This document shows, one piece after another, positions 33,047 through 44,800 of a DNA stretch of 64,000 nucleotides. A program made the translations under genes and the position numbers. Source of the stretch: Scleroderma bovista (taxonomy: Eukaryota > Basidiomycota > Agaricomycetes > Boletales > Sclerodermataceae); the NCBI GenBank assembly GCA_037178675.1, contig JAYMGJ010000140.1, positions 62,001-126,000 of the forward strand, given 5' to 3'. Position 1 is the first letter of the stretch. Every line of letters begins with the position of its first letter. Below the pieces are notes generated by a model. It saw nothing but the letters and a program-made list of their open reading frames with translations. It was not told the origin of the DNA and searched no databases.

Positions 33047-35301
33047 CTAGAACACCAATTCAAATGCATGATGATCTATAAAATGATTAATATAAACCCC
33101 TGGTAAACGTCCAAGGAATTGTGCAAATTGACTTCCGATGGCACAGGCTCCTGACCAAATATCGGGATTAGATGTGCTGCACGGACGATGGTGTCAATGT
33201 GGACAACAGAAAGATAGCGAGTATTGTCATCCAAGAAAGACGGCTTTACCATCCACATCCCGGTCAGGTCGTCTGGCTCGTCTGCGACGTAATCAAACCA
33301 GTGGATGAGAGCGCATGAGTAGGATACACCATTAGTGCACGGTAGTGAGAAAAAGCAGATAATCCGTGCAACTTCCATTGCCTGCATACCCTTGCGTGTG
33401 TCGTCTGTATTCACAAACATGGTGTCAAAATGTTCTGGGCCATGAAACCAAGACAGTGTTGCTTTAATTTGCTCACGGCATGCACGGCCAACACCACAGG
33501 GGTCACTTGGAGAAATAAAGGTGGCAGTAGCGGAAAGATAGACTTTGAGACAGCCAGTGAATGTTGCTGGATGTGGACCACCAGCATTCGTGTTGAGCTG
33601 TTGAGACAAGAGGTCTCGAAGGAGGTTTGGGAAATTCAGGATTTGGAGTTCTTCTGCAAGTGACTGGACTTGAGTAGGGCGGTTTTGAGCTGTCCCTAGT
33701 CAGTATGTGATTTAAAGAAAACTAGGAGCTCAGCAGTGTACTAGGAATGCACGCTAACTTGATGGCAGAGTGAACCAGACCCAGCCTTTCATCAACTATG
33801 CCCATGTCATCATCATCAGCATCAAGGTTGGGGTCTTGAGGTATAGAGGCGGAATCAACGCCTTGATCGCCTGTGAATTTGATGAGTCCAATAGCAGTGG
33901 GACAGAATGAGGAAGAAATTCATACGTAAGTACTGAAAATGACTGGATGCAAGAGAACCTTTCAACATCCCGCGTTTCTCGAAATCAACAGTTGCAGCTG
34001 CCAGTTTGTCCAAATGCTGGTTTGTTAATAGCATTTGGCCGAGGGCATTATATTTGTTTGAACGTCTCCAAGGCTCCTTGACAGCTTTGATATGTTTCGA
34101 TTTGGTGATTGACGTACAGAGGCCATTTGGTGTGCCAAACGACCGGATGAGGACCTCATAATGAGTGAGAGAATGCTGGTGGGGAAGAGAGAAACCATCA
34201 GGACAAACTTCCGTTGTGCGAAATATTTCGCGATATTGATGGAATTGTGTAAGCGCATGTTGAAGTTTGGCAAGCGTATCGTCAGTGATTATATCCCTGC
34301 GAACGAGATAACAGAACTCGAGGAATGCATGAAAAGTACAGACAACATCATCAGGGACGTGCCCTTCGATTGCAGGGAGGTATACCTTTTGAAATATCAG
34401 TACATTAATAGGAGTACATGTGTTGTTTTAAATGCCAACCTTCATAAGGGCCTTCGAATCATCACCAGTCCATTGTGAAAATCCTCGCCCCTCAGGGAAG
34501 TGCCGCAGGCCCGAAAATGGTGGAACAACAGCAATACTGTTCACGCTCGGTAAATGTTGCGACTTGGAAAAAAGAATACCTACCGACGATCAATATCAGC
34601 TAAAATTTCCTTCGCCTCCACTTTTCCATGAGTGAGTTCGAGGTACTTGGTAACCCACTCAACAAGGTGATCCTTGAAAGCACCCTTGATTAATTGATGA
34701 AGGATGTTGGGTGCCAAGAGCAAGCGGATGTTAGCACGAGGAAATTCGTCTGTAAATGGCTATCATGGTACTACAGTAAGTTTCAATCACATCAATATAT
34801 TATGTTCACACCTTAATTTGGCCATCAATCCCCCAATCATGCCATAAAGCGGCAAGCAAAAAGGCCTCCATGAGTGCATCAATGAGTGTGCGTGAACGTG
34901 GTGCACCACCACCATCCAAGTCATTTGGGGTAGCTGTACAACTAGGGCAGACTGTCATACTTGCATGGTTCAACGGCAGCCATACCCACTCACCGACCAC
35001 ACCAGTTCTGCACAATACAAGCAAGTAAAACCTGCTCAGGATAGTCAGCTATATATGGCCCGATACCATAAATGACATGGTGGAAGTGTCCGTCAGGGCA
35101 ATGAAGAACTTCAGGTGTTGTCATGTGGGACTTGAGTGACCGAAGGATTCGCGCTAGTGCCGTATGGAACACCTGTTTTTTAAACTTGTGGAAGTGGGCT
35201 TCATCAGCGTGCTTTTTAGCAGCTGCAGTTGAATCATTGGGTGAGTAGAAAACAACATGAAGAAGATATTTACACACTTTTTGGAATAGGTAAAATGTCA
35301 C
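33047..35301 (-). mobile_element. Degenerate Plavaka-type transposase, 5' truncated
   Basis: Blocks of the agaricomycete Plavaka transposase: YGIGPYIADYPEQVLLACIVQ, NDLDGGGAPRSRT, HDWGIDGQIKPFTDEFP, GLRHFPEGRGFSQWTGDDSKALMK (in parts), FLEFCYLVRRD, and the C-terminal TLSWFHGPEH, GMWMVKPSF and HLIPIFG. The N-terminal third, with the zinc finger and first catalytic Asp, is absent. Similarity starts abruptly at about 35301. Near the 3' end a one-base shift (about 33103) is needed to reach the normal ending HFIDHHAFELVF, stop at 33047. It therefore cannot be autonomous. It lies in the same orientation as the RNA14 fragment, 18 bp from its first surviving exon. Confidence 0.75.
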
Positions 35302-35619
35302 GACCGCGTGACGCCTCGTGACTCCGCAAGGCCTCTAGTCTGTTGTAAACTCAAGTCCGATCGTAATCGCACACCTCCGACGCTATGTCATCAGGAAAAT
35401 GGGGAGGTGCTGGTATGACCAGACAAATCTTACAAATAGAAATCAGCATGATATAAATGGATAATTGCTTAGAAGCCATTATCTTGTGCTGATCAGATTG
35501 GTGCCAAAAAGATGCATGCCTGATCATGCAACAACAGAAGGATGACTTTATGGTGAGGATATATAATTTCAGGGTGACATTTTGGGAGTTTATATGTCCT
35601 TATCATCCAACTTGCAGCC
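35302..35619. other. Non-coding; hairpin at the Plavaka breakpoint
   Basis: GTCACG-ACCG-CGTGAC at 35297-35312 forms a 6-bp stem hairpin exactly where Plavaka similarity begins. It may mark a terminus of another element. The rest of the stretch has no gene. Confidence 0.35.
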
Positions 35620-36177
35620 TGATATCCATTGATAAGATGTATGCAATAATTTTATCAGTCTGAACAAGGAATATCTATGGATGTCATTGTGTCATTGTGT
35701 GGTAATGCTATGGTAATTATTGACCAGCCAGTCATTATCCTGACATCCATTGATAATGAGTGTGCAATAATTGGATTACTCTGAACAAGGAATTTCTATG
35801 GGTGTCATTGTGTCATTGTATGGTAATGCTATGTTAATTACTCACAAGCTAGTCATTGTCCTGATATCCATTGACAAGATGTATACAATAATTTTGTTAC
35901 TCTGGACCAGGAATATCTATGGATGTCATTGTGTCATTGTGTGGTAATGCTATGGTAATTATTGACCAGCCAGTCATTATCTTGACATCCATTGACATAT
36001 TAGCCATTATCATCTCATCTGGCACTTGGTCTGTTATCCATTGATAATATATGTGTAATAATTCTACTTCTCTGAGAATGGAATATCCAGTGATATCATG
36101 GTGTTGTCCTATGGTTATTCTCTGACATTTGTTGACCAGACAATTATCATCTAGTATTCAGTCTGACATTCATTGCA

Positions 36178-36178
<1 letters not shown>
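35620..36178. repeat. AT-rich minisatellite, period about 122 bp
   Basis: Three good copies and a weaker fourth begin near 35625, 35748, 35869 and 35990-36040. Each has CCATTGATAAnATGTATGCAATAAT-like starts and GGTGTCATTGTGTCATTGT in the middle. Non-coding. Confidence 0.75.

Positions 36179-36239
<61 letters not shown>
36179..36239. repeat. (TG)n dinucleotide microsatellite
   Basis: About thirty uninterrupted TG units directly follow the 122-bp minisatellite. Such perfect runs are typically length-variable. Confidence 0.95.
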
Positions 36240-36243
<4 letters not shown>

Positions 36244-36699
36244 AGTCTGTTACTCTGAGAAAGAAATACCCAGTGATATCATGGAGTTGTACTACTATGG
36301 TCATTCTATGGCATTTGTGCCAGACCAGTCAATTAACATCTAGCACCCAACCTATCATTGGTGAATTCTTAACATGTAGATACATTAGTAAGTCCTGCAA
36401 TACACAATTTTCTTGTTCTGATTGATCATCCTCTGCATCAACACCAAGTGGCTTGCAAGTCCTTTGAACAGACATTATAATACTACTAGGTAATACCAAC
36501 CTGCACAGGGTCCATGGTAATACCTTGGCATTGAGGGATCCAGTATCATTGCTTACAAAGAAGCATACTAAGGTGTGAGCCACATATTGAGATCATCTGA
36601 TTTTGTTTTGAAGTCATGTTCCAAATTTACACCCCAGAAAGGTATCTAGTACATTGCTTGCATGATTTATATCTATCTACAGAGGTACTGCTACTAGGC

Positions 36700-37480
36700 A
36701 GGACATGCGCGTTGTCATTAGAGCGGTGGTGAACACGACTCGTTGGCATCACCACCCTACCATGACTCTGCGTGCTTCAGGCGGACGTCGCATCGTTGAT
36801 GTTGACGCCTTCGCCGTGGCATCGACCATGCGCATCACATCGTCATCGTTGTGCTGGTGCAGAAACGTCGCTGCCATCGTGTTGTCCCATACACTCCCGT
36901 CGTCGTCGTCTTCGTGTCGCCGTCGCATCGGCCATGCGGTGCGGCATCGTCAACGACACTACCAGTGGAGGTGCTGGTCGGTGTCGTGGCTGTCGTCATC
37001 GCGCTTGTAGTTGATGATGCTGCTGGTGGCCATGTCATGGCATTGGTGGTGCCAGTGGTGCGTGTCATTGCATTGATGGTGGTGGTGCATGTCGTTGGTT
37101 GTGGCCGTCGTCATCGCTGACAGTGGCTGTGTCGTCGCTGGTGGCCATCGTGGCTGTCAGCGCATTGGTGACGGTGGTGAATGAGTGCGTGTGTGGTGAG
37201 AGTATGAGTGCATGTGAAGGAAGTGAGGGGGCTTACCGTGCGTGCTGTGGTGGTGGTCAGTGCGTCAGCGGGTGGAGGTGGAGAGGTGGTTGTCGACGCG
37301 AGAGGGTGGCTGCAGGCGGACGTCGCGTCGTCGTGCCTGTGTGCTGCAGGTAGACACCAGTGTCATCGATGTTCCACGGCAACAGTGGCCATACGTGGGC
37401 GTCGTCGTCGTGGCTGTTGTTGATGTTGTCATGTCACTGGCCCGGCGTTGTAGTCGTTGTTGTCATGTTCCCAGCAAGGT
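36700..37480. repeat. Low-complexity GTGG/CATCG-rich repeat
   Basis: Built from GTGGTG, GTCGTC and CATCG triplet-like units. GCAGGCGGACGTCGC-type blocks recur near 36775 and 37311, and a related CAGGTGGACGT occurs near 40439. The open frames here are Val/Ser/Arg-rich on every strand and reflect base composition, not genes. Confidence 0.6.
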
Positions 37481-37799
37481 ATGTAGTGGTGGGCGAAAGT
37501 GTCAATGATGTTTGAATGCGAGACGATTAGTTAAGTTCAGCAATGACGATAAGGCAACACACCTGTGTCACCTAAGCTGTCTATCCAACCCGCAAAGCGT
37601 CCTTGAGAGATCATTATGCGTCGACGGTGATGCGAAATACTCGAATTTGGACCTGCAAGCGTTAGCTGAACGCGAGAAGGTGAGACGAGTCGACAACTTA
37701 CCTACCGCGACTCGAAGGCAATCAACAAAGACGTGCAACGACTTACATAAGCCCATTATTCCCATTCTAAGTAGTACGCAAATAACGAGGGACTCTGGC

Positions 37800-37991
37800 T
37801 CTTGTCCTGGGAAATGGATTGCTGCGGGTTATACTGGAGAGGGAATGGTGCATGCATGGCTAAGTGGTAAGGCACTTGTAGAGATGATTCTGGGAGGCGA
37901 GAGCGAGCATGAACTCTCAGAGTGGCCCTTCCCTGAGGTTATGCAAGTAACTCATAGCAGATGGAAGAGAGCAAGGCGTGAAAATCTGTGA
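37800..37991 (+). pseudogene. 3' fragment of a FAD-dependent (DAO-type) oxidoreductase
   Basis: The last 60 codons read GKWIAAGYTGEGMVHAWLSGK and then MILGGESEHELSEWPFPEVM and RWKRARRENL before a TGA at 37989-37991. WxxAGYxGEGMxxAxLSGKA is the C-terminal FAD-contacting motif of DAO-family oxidoreductases. Upstream sequence in the same frame has no Rossmann GxGxxG or substrate domain, so only the final exon survives. Confidence 0.65.
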
Positions 37992-38524
37992 TATCACAAT
38001 CCGCTGATAGTACTGTACAGGTTACAAGCTGTACCTACGGGCGAGTGGTGCTGTGCAATGAGTCGTGACATGGTAGATGCCCTAATCAGCAGCAGCTTGC
38101 TCCTCACCGAAAGTCAAAACATCAACAGGAAGACCTGAATGCCCACTATAGTACCTTGATAGGCTCGCCATCATGGTTGAGCAGAAATGCAGCCCGAATG
38201 GATGGCATGGCACACATTGAAACACGTGCTTTGGTGAGGAACGATGGCATTGCGGTTGAGCGGAAAGGCTTGAGCTCCGACGGTGGGCCCGACGCACACT
38301 GAAACATGATGCCAACGCGTTCAGAGCGCCACCGCTGCTACGGCTTGTTGAGAGAGGGAGCACAAACAAAAGAACTGCCATGATCGTACACTGCACAGCA
38401 TGACGTGGGTGGACGCCATAGCCGCCGGCTCAATCAGCGTATATGTCTAGATATTCATAACAGGTGTCAAAAGGGAGTAAAGTAAAATATCAACGGGCTC
38501 AACTTCCAAACCCGCTTAATTCTT
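37992..38524. other. Intergenic, no gene seen
   Basis: 530 bp between the oxidoreductase fragment and the 3' end of the UPF0014 gene. A 104-codon minus frame (38082-38396) is Ser/Arg-rich without features. Confidence 0.45.
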
Positions 38525-39849
38525 TTACTTGGAGTTAGCCCAGTAACCTCTCAGTTTCTCTGTGACCATTCTCACGTCTAGTTTTCTGTCTTGTGCAGCA
38601 GCTAATAATTGTCCACCCAGCTCAGCTGCCTTGATGCCACTAACTGCACCACTCACCAGCCAGTGTCTCGCCCTCCAGATCACGTGCTCCCTAACATCCA
38701 CCCTATCAGGACGCACACGGTGCTCATTGTCCACCATAGTTGCGAGAGTGCCGACAGTGGTAACAATAGAAGCAAGAGCAGCAGAAGCTGAGATCATGAA
38801 CATGATGACCATTTGCAGTTTTGCAGCTTGAGAGACCGAAGAACCTCCGAGGATTGCACCAGTCATCATACCGGGTATTGAAATGATACCAATGACGCTG
38901 GGTTGAGTAAAATTAGAACCATTGATGCCTCCACTGGCGTGCTTGTCACGAACCTCATCTGATTGATGGTCGGTGTTAGCACAAGATGAAGGGCTTCACG
39001 GGCGATCGGTGTACAAGTCTCGAACTGAGATGCGACAAAAGCGAGATGCATCTCGACCTCGTCACGGTTGTCGCTGGAGGCTTCGGTGAGACCGCTGGAA
39101 AGTAAGGCGCGTGCGAGAAAGGGTACATGCTATATCTCTTTTAGGACGTATGCAGCGGCCACCACAATGCCCGAGACCGTGTTGCCACAAAGCATGCCCA
39201 CAATTGGAACTTACCAGAGGGGAAGAGGTCAGCCCAGTCACTGGAACAGAGCGGGAGGGAGGCTCATTTCTCACTATATTGTGCTGGCTTCCAAAATGGC
39301 CCTACCGCCATTGCATATCGCGTACCGATAATGGAAACCAGGATTGTCGAGCCCAACATTGACAAAAGGACCGAGGTAAACTACGAAGTTGTTCACTGAA
39401 CATGGAATGAAGAAAGGCGCACGGTGACACTCACCATGTTATGAAAGTGTTTCTTGGAATTGTTGGCCACTTAGAAAATGTCTTGAGTAACAACGCTGAG
39501 GGATGCAACGTTCTTATTCACCAGCTTCGATGGTACCCATGAAATTCAACAAGACTTTAAATTGCGGAGATCCCACTATTGTTAGCGAATTTCCAAGTCC
39601 CCATGAACTAGGAAACGTACAGGCTATTCCTGCAACTGCCCATGGATTATTCATCTCAAGCACGCACTGCAACAGCAACCCCACAATGGCAAGTTGTATG
39701 ACACATCGCAAGGCGGAAGTAACGAGTGAGTTCCCGACGCCCAGGTTGAGGGATGTGGAAACGACAGCATTGAAGAGGATGAATGAAAATCCGAGGCCAA
39801 CATTTACCCATGTGAGACAGGTAGATTCCTCTGCGGAAGGCCCGACCAT
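38525..39849 (-). CDS. UPF0014/FetB-type multi-pass membrane protein
   Basis: Bacterial and plant relatives are permease subunits (FetB/YbbM iron export, STAR2/ALS3 aluminium tolerance); the fungal substrate is unknown. Seven exons: 39621-39849, 39522-39554, 39435-39469, 39275-39380, 39131-39209, 38954-39073 and 38525-38897; 324 residues, phases closed. Several hydrophobic segments: LTWVNVGLGFSFILFNAVV, the IQLAIVGLLLQ helix with NNPWAVAGIA, TSVLLSMLGSTILVSIIG, IPIVGMLCGNTVSGIVV, and the signature ALHLVLTPTINQM with SVIGIISIPGMMTGAILGG. The loop DNRDEVEMHLAF is also typical. Intron 5 uses a GC donor (TA then GCATGT). The gene looks intact although it sits between repeats and gene fragments. 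Confidence 0.85.
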
Positions 39850-40100
39850 CGAGGTGTCTTGGTGGTACTGCAATCCCTGGGAATATAAAGCTTTCACTAA
39901 TATGAGCGCCCTTTTCCTACGGACGTGCAGAGCTACAATAGTAGGGAGGGAAATATTGCAGTTAGTAGGGTAAAATATGTATACTGGGAGGGTATAGGCC
40001 AAGGGTATCGGGTATCAGCGCGCCAACCCGCACCCGACCCCTATGGTACTCCTACCCATGACCCCTGAGGGGTACCTCATACCCCTGCAGTTCACTACTG
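39850..40100. other. Upstream region of the UPF0014 gene
   Basis: Short non-coding stretch, probably its promoter. No TATA box identified with confidence. Confidence 0.35.
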
Positions 40101-40860
40101 ACATGGTGCCAGCGTTGTGATGGCTCAGGATGGTCCTGTGGGCATGAGTACTGTGTGATGTGAGCGACAAGAGTGCATAGACCGAGCTCGCAAGGTGACC
40201 GTCATCATCATCGACGCTGACGGGGTGGGAGGTCACCGGCCACAATCGAGAGGACAACACTGGAGGTGCGTCGTGTTGGATAATGACTAGTGTACACAAT
40301 GTAAGTACCTGAACGTCTGGTATGAGCTATCAGCCTGTGAACCGGAGACAACAATTAACGAACAGCGTAAAAACACTAAGTAGCAACCACGAGACCCCGC
40401 AACCATCGATTCCAACAGTGCAGTCGTAGCCAGTCACTGCAGGTGGACGTTAGTAGACACTGGAGTGGTTGCTAAGGGTGGTTGTCACCGACATTCATGC
40501 TGGGGGTTGCTGTGGTCACTGAGGGCGGTTGTTGTCGATGTTAGGAGTTGGCGGGGAGGATGTCAATGGCACTGGGGATGGCTGGCTGGTTGCCACGTTG
40601 CCGTCAACACCGGGAGTGTAAAAAATAGATCAAAAGAAACCTACTTGCTGGGCACATTTCGATACGCCGGGGATGGGAGTGGCCATCATTGCTGAGGTGC
40701 TGTGGATGGTATTGGCCCGCTGGGAGTGGTGGCCATCATTGATGAGGGTGGAGGTGGGGGGAGCTCGTCGTGAACATCGATGCTGAGTGGGATGAAGAGG
40801 AATAAAAAAGATAAACCAGCGCCTTATAAAGAGAATCGCTCACAATGGTATCCCCGAATT
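40101..40860. repeat. GTGG-rich repeat related to that at 36.7-37.5 kb
   Basis: Shares the CAGGnGGACGT block and GTGGTTG/TTGTCG-rich composition with 36700-37480. The two stretches bracket the oxidoreductase fragment and the UPF0014 gene. No gene seen in it. Confidence 0.45.
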
Positions 40861-41138
40861 TTCATTGTTCTCGAGTGGTGGATGTGGTATTGTAATGGCT
40901 TATTCCTACGTGTATAGACTATCTAAAGTTGAGGGTTGCCCATGGTGTAGAGTGGTGAAGATGATCAGCATTGGAGTGGACGGCTGAAAACACAAGTGGA
41001 CGTGTAAGTGGATGTGTAGAGAAGACTCAAAGATACAATACTCATGCTCGTCTAATACGCCCAAATTGCGATGCCCAAATTCATCGAACAGCGGAAATTG
41101 AATGAATTCAAGGCTTTCATCTCCAAACCTTCTGATCA
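40861..41138. other. Intergenic, no gene seen
   Basis: No supported feature; likely promoter of the small plus-strand gene starting at 41139. Confidence 0.35.
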
Positions 41139-41673
41139 ATGTCTCAACAATCACCCATGGATTCCAAGACCTCAGAATACATGCGTCGATGGAATGACAC
41201 CGTAATGGAGTGCGAGATTGCAGGCCGGCCAGTGCCATGCCACTATGCGGAGGAGTACGATATTGAGGTATTTGTTTTCAAATGGCATGCAGCTTTGGTG
41301 AGTCACTGGGCAAATGCATATTAACAACAACTCACCATACATAGATGTCAATTGCAGACTTGATAGACGAAGGGGAACGTCTTGGAATCGATACGCCCAA
41401 ACTCGACGGCGAGATGCGTGCCGTTTTCAAAAGGGCGACAAGTTTCTACGAACAACACAGAAATAAATACGACCTTTTACCGCGCACTACGGAGGACACT
41501 GGACGCCACACCTCAGCAGGTCAACCTAGCAAGCGTACCGTAACATCCAGGCCCGTTGGCCGTATGACCACTAGCAAAGGTCCACTGCTGGAGTTGGAGG
41601 TAAGCTACTTGATTTCGTCTCAAAAATTTTTAATTGACCTTTCCAGGGGAGCAGCCGCCGCTGCCGTACCTAG
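41139..41673 (+). CDS. Hypothetical protein (146 aa), possibly truncated
   Basis: Exons 41139-41297, 41345-41599 and 41647-41673 are joined by two 47-nt GT-AG introns with matching phase. The protein has YMRRWNDTVMECEIAGRPVP, CHYAEEYDIEVFVFKWHAAL, SIADLIDEGERLGIDTPKLD and a basic segment (SKRTVTSRPVGRMTTSKG), and ends GSSRRCRT. I recall similar proteins in mushrooms that continue with a Cys-rich motif after this basic stretch, so the early TAG may mark a truncation. Function unknown. Confidence 0.5.
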
Positions 41674-41882
41674 CTTCAGTTTTGTCGTAAATATCGCACT
41701 CGCATCTTGCTTCATACATGATACATTATGTCTTTTTAGTTTCACATTAAATACCTAGTTTCGTCATTCGAGGGCACAACAAAGAAGCGTGACTGGCTGT
41801 ACAAAGTTAGCACATGCGCAACTATGCAAAATCCAACGAAACGACTTACCAGTGGAAGTGTATATAGTAAGAAAGTTCCAGA

Positions 41883-44800
41883 CTAATACCTATAATCATC
41901 ATATTCCAAAACATCAACTCCAGGGTGGATTGACTCCACATCAGACAAAGTGCCCATCTCATCTTCTGAGTCATGCTTGAAGTCAGAGTCTCTGTTCTGA
42001 CTTACTGTTGAATCACTTGAGTCAGATATATTTGAATCTTCATCCCAGTCCTCCCAGCTATCTGGGACGTCTGGTACTTCAACTTGATTTTCAGGGTCTA
42101 TAGACTCGAAACGGTCGCCCAAGTCAGAAGCTAAGCTACGCGGATCAGCGGAGCAAGACACAGGATTGCCATGGGAATCAATTGTTGTCCGAGCGACATG
42201 AGAATATGCATGGCCAACACCTTGGCCCCAGTGGTAACGCAGTAGCATATCTCTATCAACAAACCTAATGCACGTTAAATTCTTTGCGTGACAATAAAAA
42301 GAGTATTTTTACCTGTTGACATAGTAATATTTCCAGTCTCCTTCATCCCTGGCATTTCGAGAAACTGGAATGCCGTCAGGATGAATTCTGGCACTAGAAA
42401 AGGCCGGGATAAGATGGCAACCCCTTATGACATTGGTTGGATCGACAAATCCATATGCATCATCCTGGGTTATCGGCACAAATCTCAAACGATCAAGAGT
42501 AGTGTGCTCCCAGCCAGCCGGCACATCCACCAGGTCAAACCAACGCACCCACAGAAATTCCATGCGCCTGGGAAGATAATCTTTCACGCCTTGGCCAGTG
42601 TAAATTATGTTCGCATGGAAGATGCCCAGGACACGTGCATATAAAAACGGATGGGAGGACTCCAAAGGTGACAGTAGCATAACATCCCGATGATCAGTGC
42701 GCGGATTGATAGTATCTTGAGCACGGCGAACGTCATATGTGGTATAATTGACCCGTAATATATGGTGTTGATAAATTCGATCCCTTTGGAAAACGACTTG
42801 GTTCAGCGTCAAAAGACCTTCTGTGTCCATTGCGTCAGCAGTAACAGAAGGTTCAGGCAAATCCACCAAGACATCGGCATCATGGAGTGCTTGGACGCGG
42901 GGTAGTAGATGGGCTTTCAATCGTAGAATGAAGTTCTGTTCCAAACAATGGTGAACATCAAACAAAAACGACTTGAAACCTACAAACCTTCATGAGAGGG
43001 TCAGCCGAGTTCTTCCTAACGAACAGTATGAGATCCTCTGGGAAATTTTGCGTCTGGCTGATGTGATAGCGATCTTCCGGTTTATCGGGTAGGCTCTCCT
43101 TTAGCCCGGCTCGAGCAGCTAACTTTGATCGAATGCGGCGGGTGCGTGCCTGACGTCGTTCGATTGAAGCAAGTTGTGGAATGAATTCTTTTCGGCTCGT
43201 ACGAACAAATCTACTTTTTCCAACACGGTGCTCAAGCTCCCCCTGAAAAGTAAAAGCCTAAGGATCAACGAATGACCAAACCTTGATAACTTACCGACTG
43301 CGTAGAGTATGAATCTGTTGTACCATAAGTTCGAATCTGTTCCACATAATCTCCTAGAGCATGTAGCTTGTATGTTTGCAAGTTCAGAGTCTTCGCCTTT
43401 CTAGTGGAAGCGTAGGTGTTGTTTTGTTGATGAGACAAAACTCCCTGTTTCAGAAGGGTCTCCCGAGCCTGACGCCTTGTTCGGGCTTCAGCCTCACGAC
43501 GAAGCTCTTTGGTGGAAAAAGCGGCACAGGTTTCACTAGTGAAAGTGCGCAGGTGGTTGCCCAACTCTACAGTTTCCGACTCCATTAATCTAAGCGTGTC
43601 CTCTGTGTGCATGCGAAGCTTGGCCAGCCCGTGCCAGTGACAAAGTAAAAATAGAAGCTTCATCACGAAGCCATTGTGTGGCTCAGGTAGAAGGTCCTCG
43701 AAAACAGGGATGGAACACTACATGATCATGAGAACAAGGATAAGACAAATGAAGTAACCATACCAGTAAAAGATCCTCGAAATCCCTGGCCGCCATTTTC
43801 TTCATCTCGGAAGAATTGGAGCGAAAGCGTCGAATGGTATCCCGACCAAATGTAGGCACTTGGCGGTAGCTGAATGTGATATCAACCAAAACTGAAATAC
43901 AAGCCAGTTAAAGAGGCTGACCGACGATCGAGCTCATGAACCATGCCTTGCTTTGCAGCATCGAGAAGTCTGAGCAAGTGGGTAAATATAACTTTCCAAA
44001 CCCCCAGCTCAAATTCATGCAGGAGATCAACTACTAGCATAAGGAACAGATTGAAACCAGTGTCGCTAAGCCTTTCTGAAAATGCATTCTACCCGCAATG
44101 ATAATTCTCAGACACAAGATGTAATTATGGGAAAAAATACTCAACTAATGTTGGAACCAAGGACTCGCATTTAAGTAGCTCCTCAACTTGAGGGGTATTC
44201 ACTGCATACTGCTTCTCGTAAATCAGTCGCTGAGCAGTGGCAACTTTGTCACGCCGTTCTTTCGTATCACAGCGTCGAAGGAGCTTTCGTTGCAACATAT
44301 CCCTTTCAGTGGCGATTTGATGGACCTTAGACTTTGGGATTAAGCAGCGAGGGCATAGACATTCCCCCATATTCCGAACCGTGGCGATAAGAACTCTGAG
44401 TGATCCGGGTCAGCTTCCGAACAGGTACGAAAAGGTGTCGACTCACTTTTCGGGATAATCGGCTGAATAGGTAAATATTCGGGGATAAAGTCGACGATCG
44501 ACCCCATCATGGCAGTGGCAGACAATCCCGTGGTGATACGCTTCAATGAATTCGTCGTCAAGCAGGACTTCCCACTGCGCATGAAACAATTCCCTGTGGC
44601 AATGTGTGAAGAAGCTGTCCATAAGATGGTTGTCACCTGCAATCTCCGCTGCGAAATCTTTGAATGCATCGGGGAGCTTTCATTTCATTTTAGGAGATGG
44701 TGACATGAATCTAGGAATAAAATAGGGTGACTTACTGTATGAAAGTATGCTGCATGTGAGCAAAGGTTAGACGATGGCCGGCAGCGCATATATTTAGATT

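Noticed and set aside
36705..37508. Several 70-100 codon frames on both strands
   Set aside because: Val/Arg/Ser-rich products of GTGG/CATCG low-complexity DNA with no conserved features.
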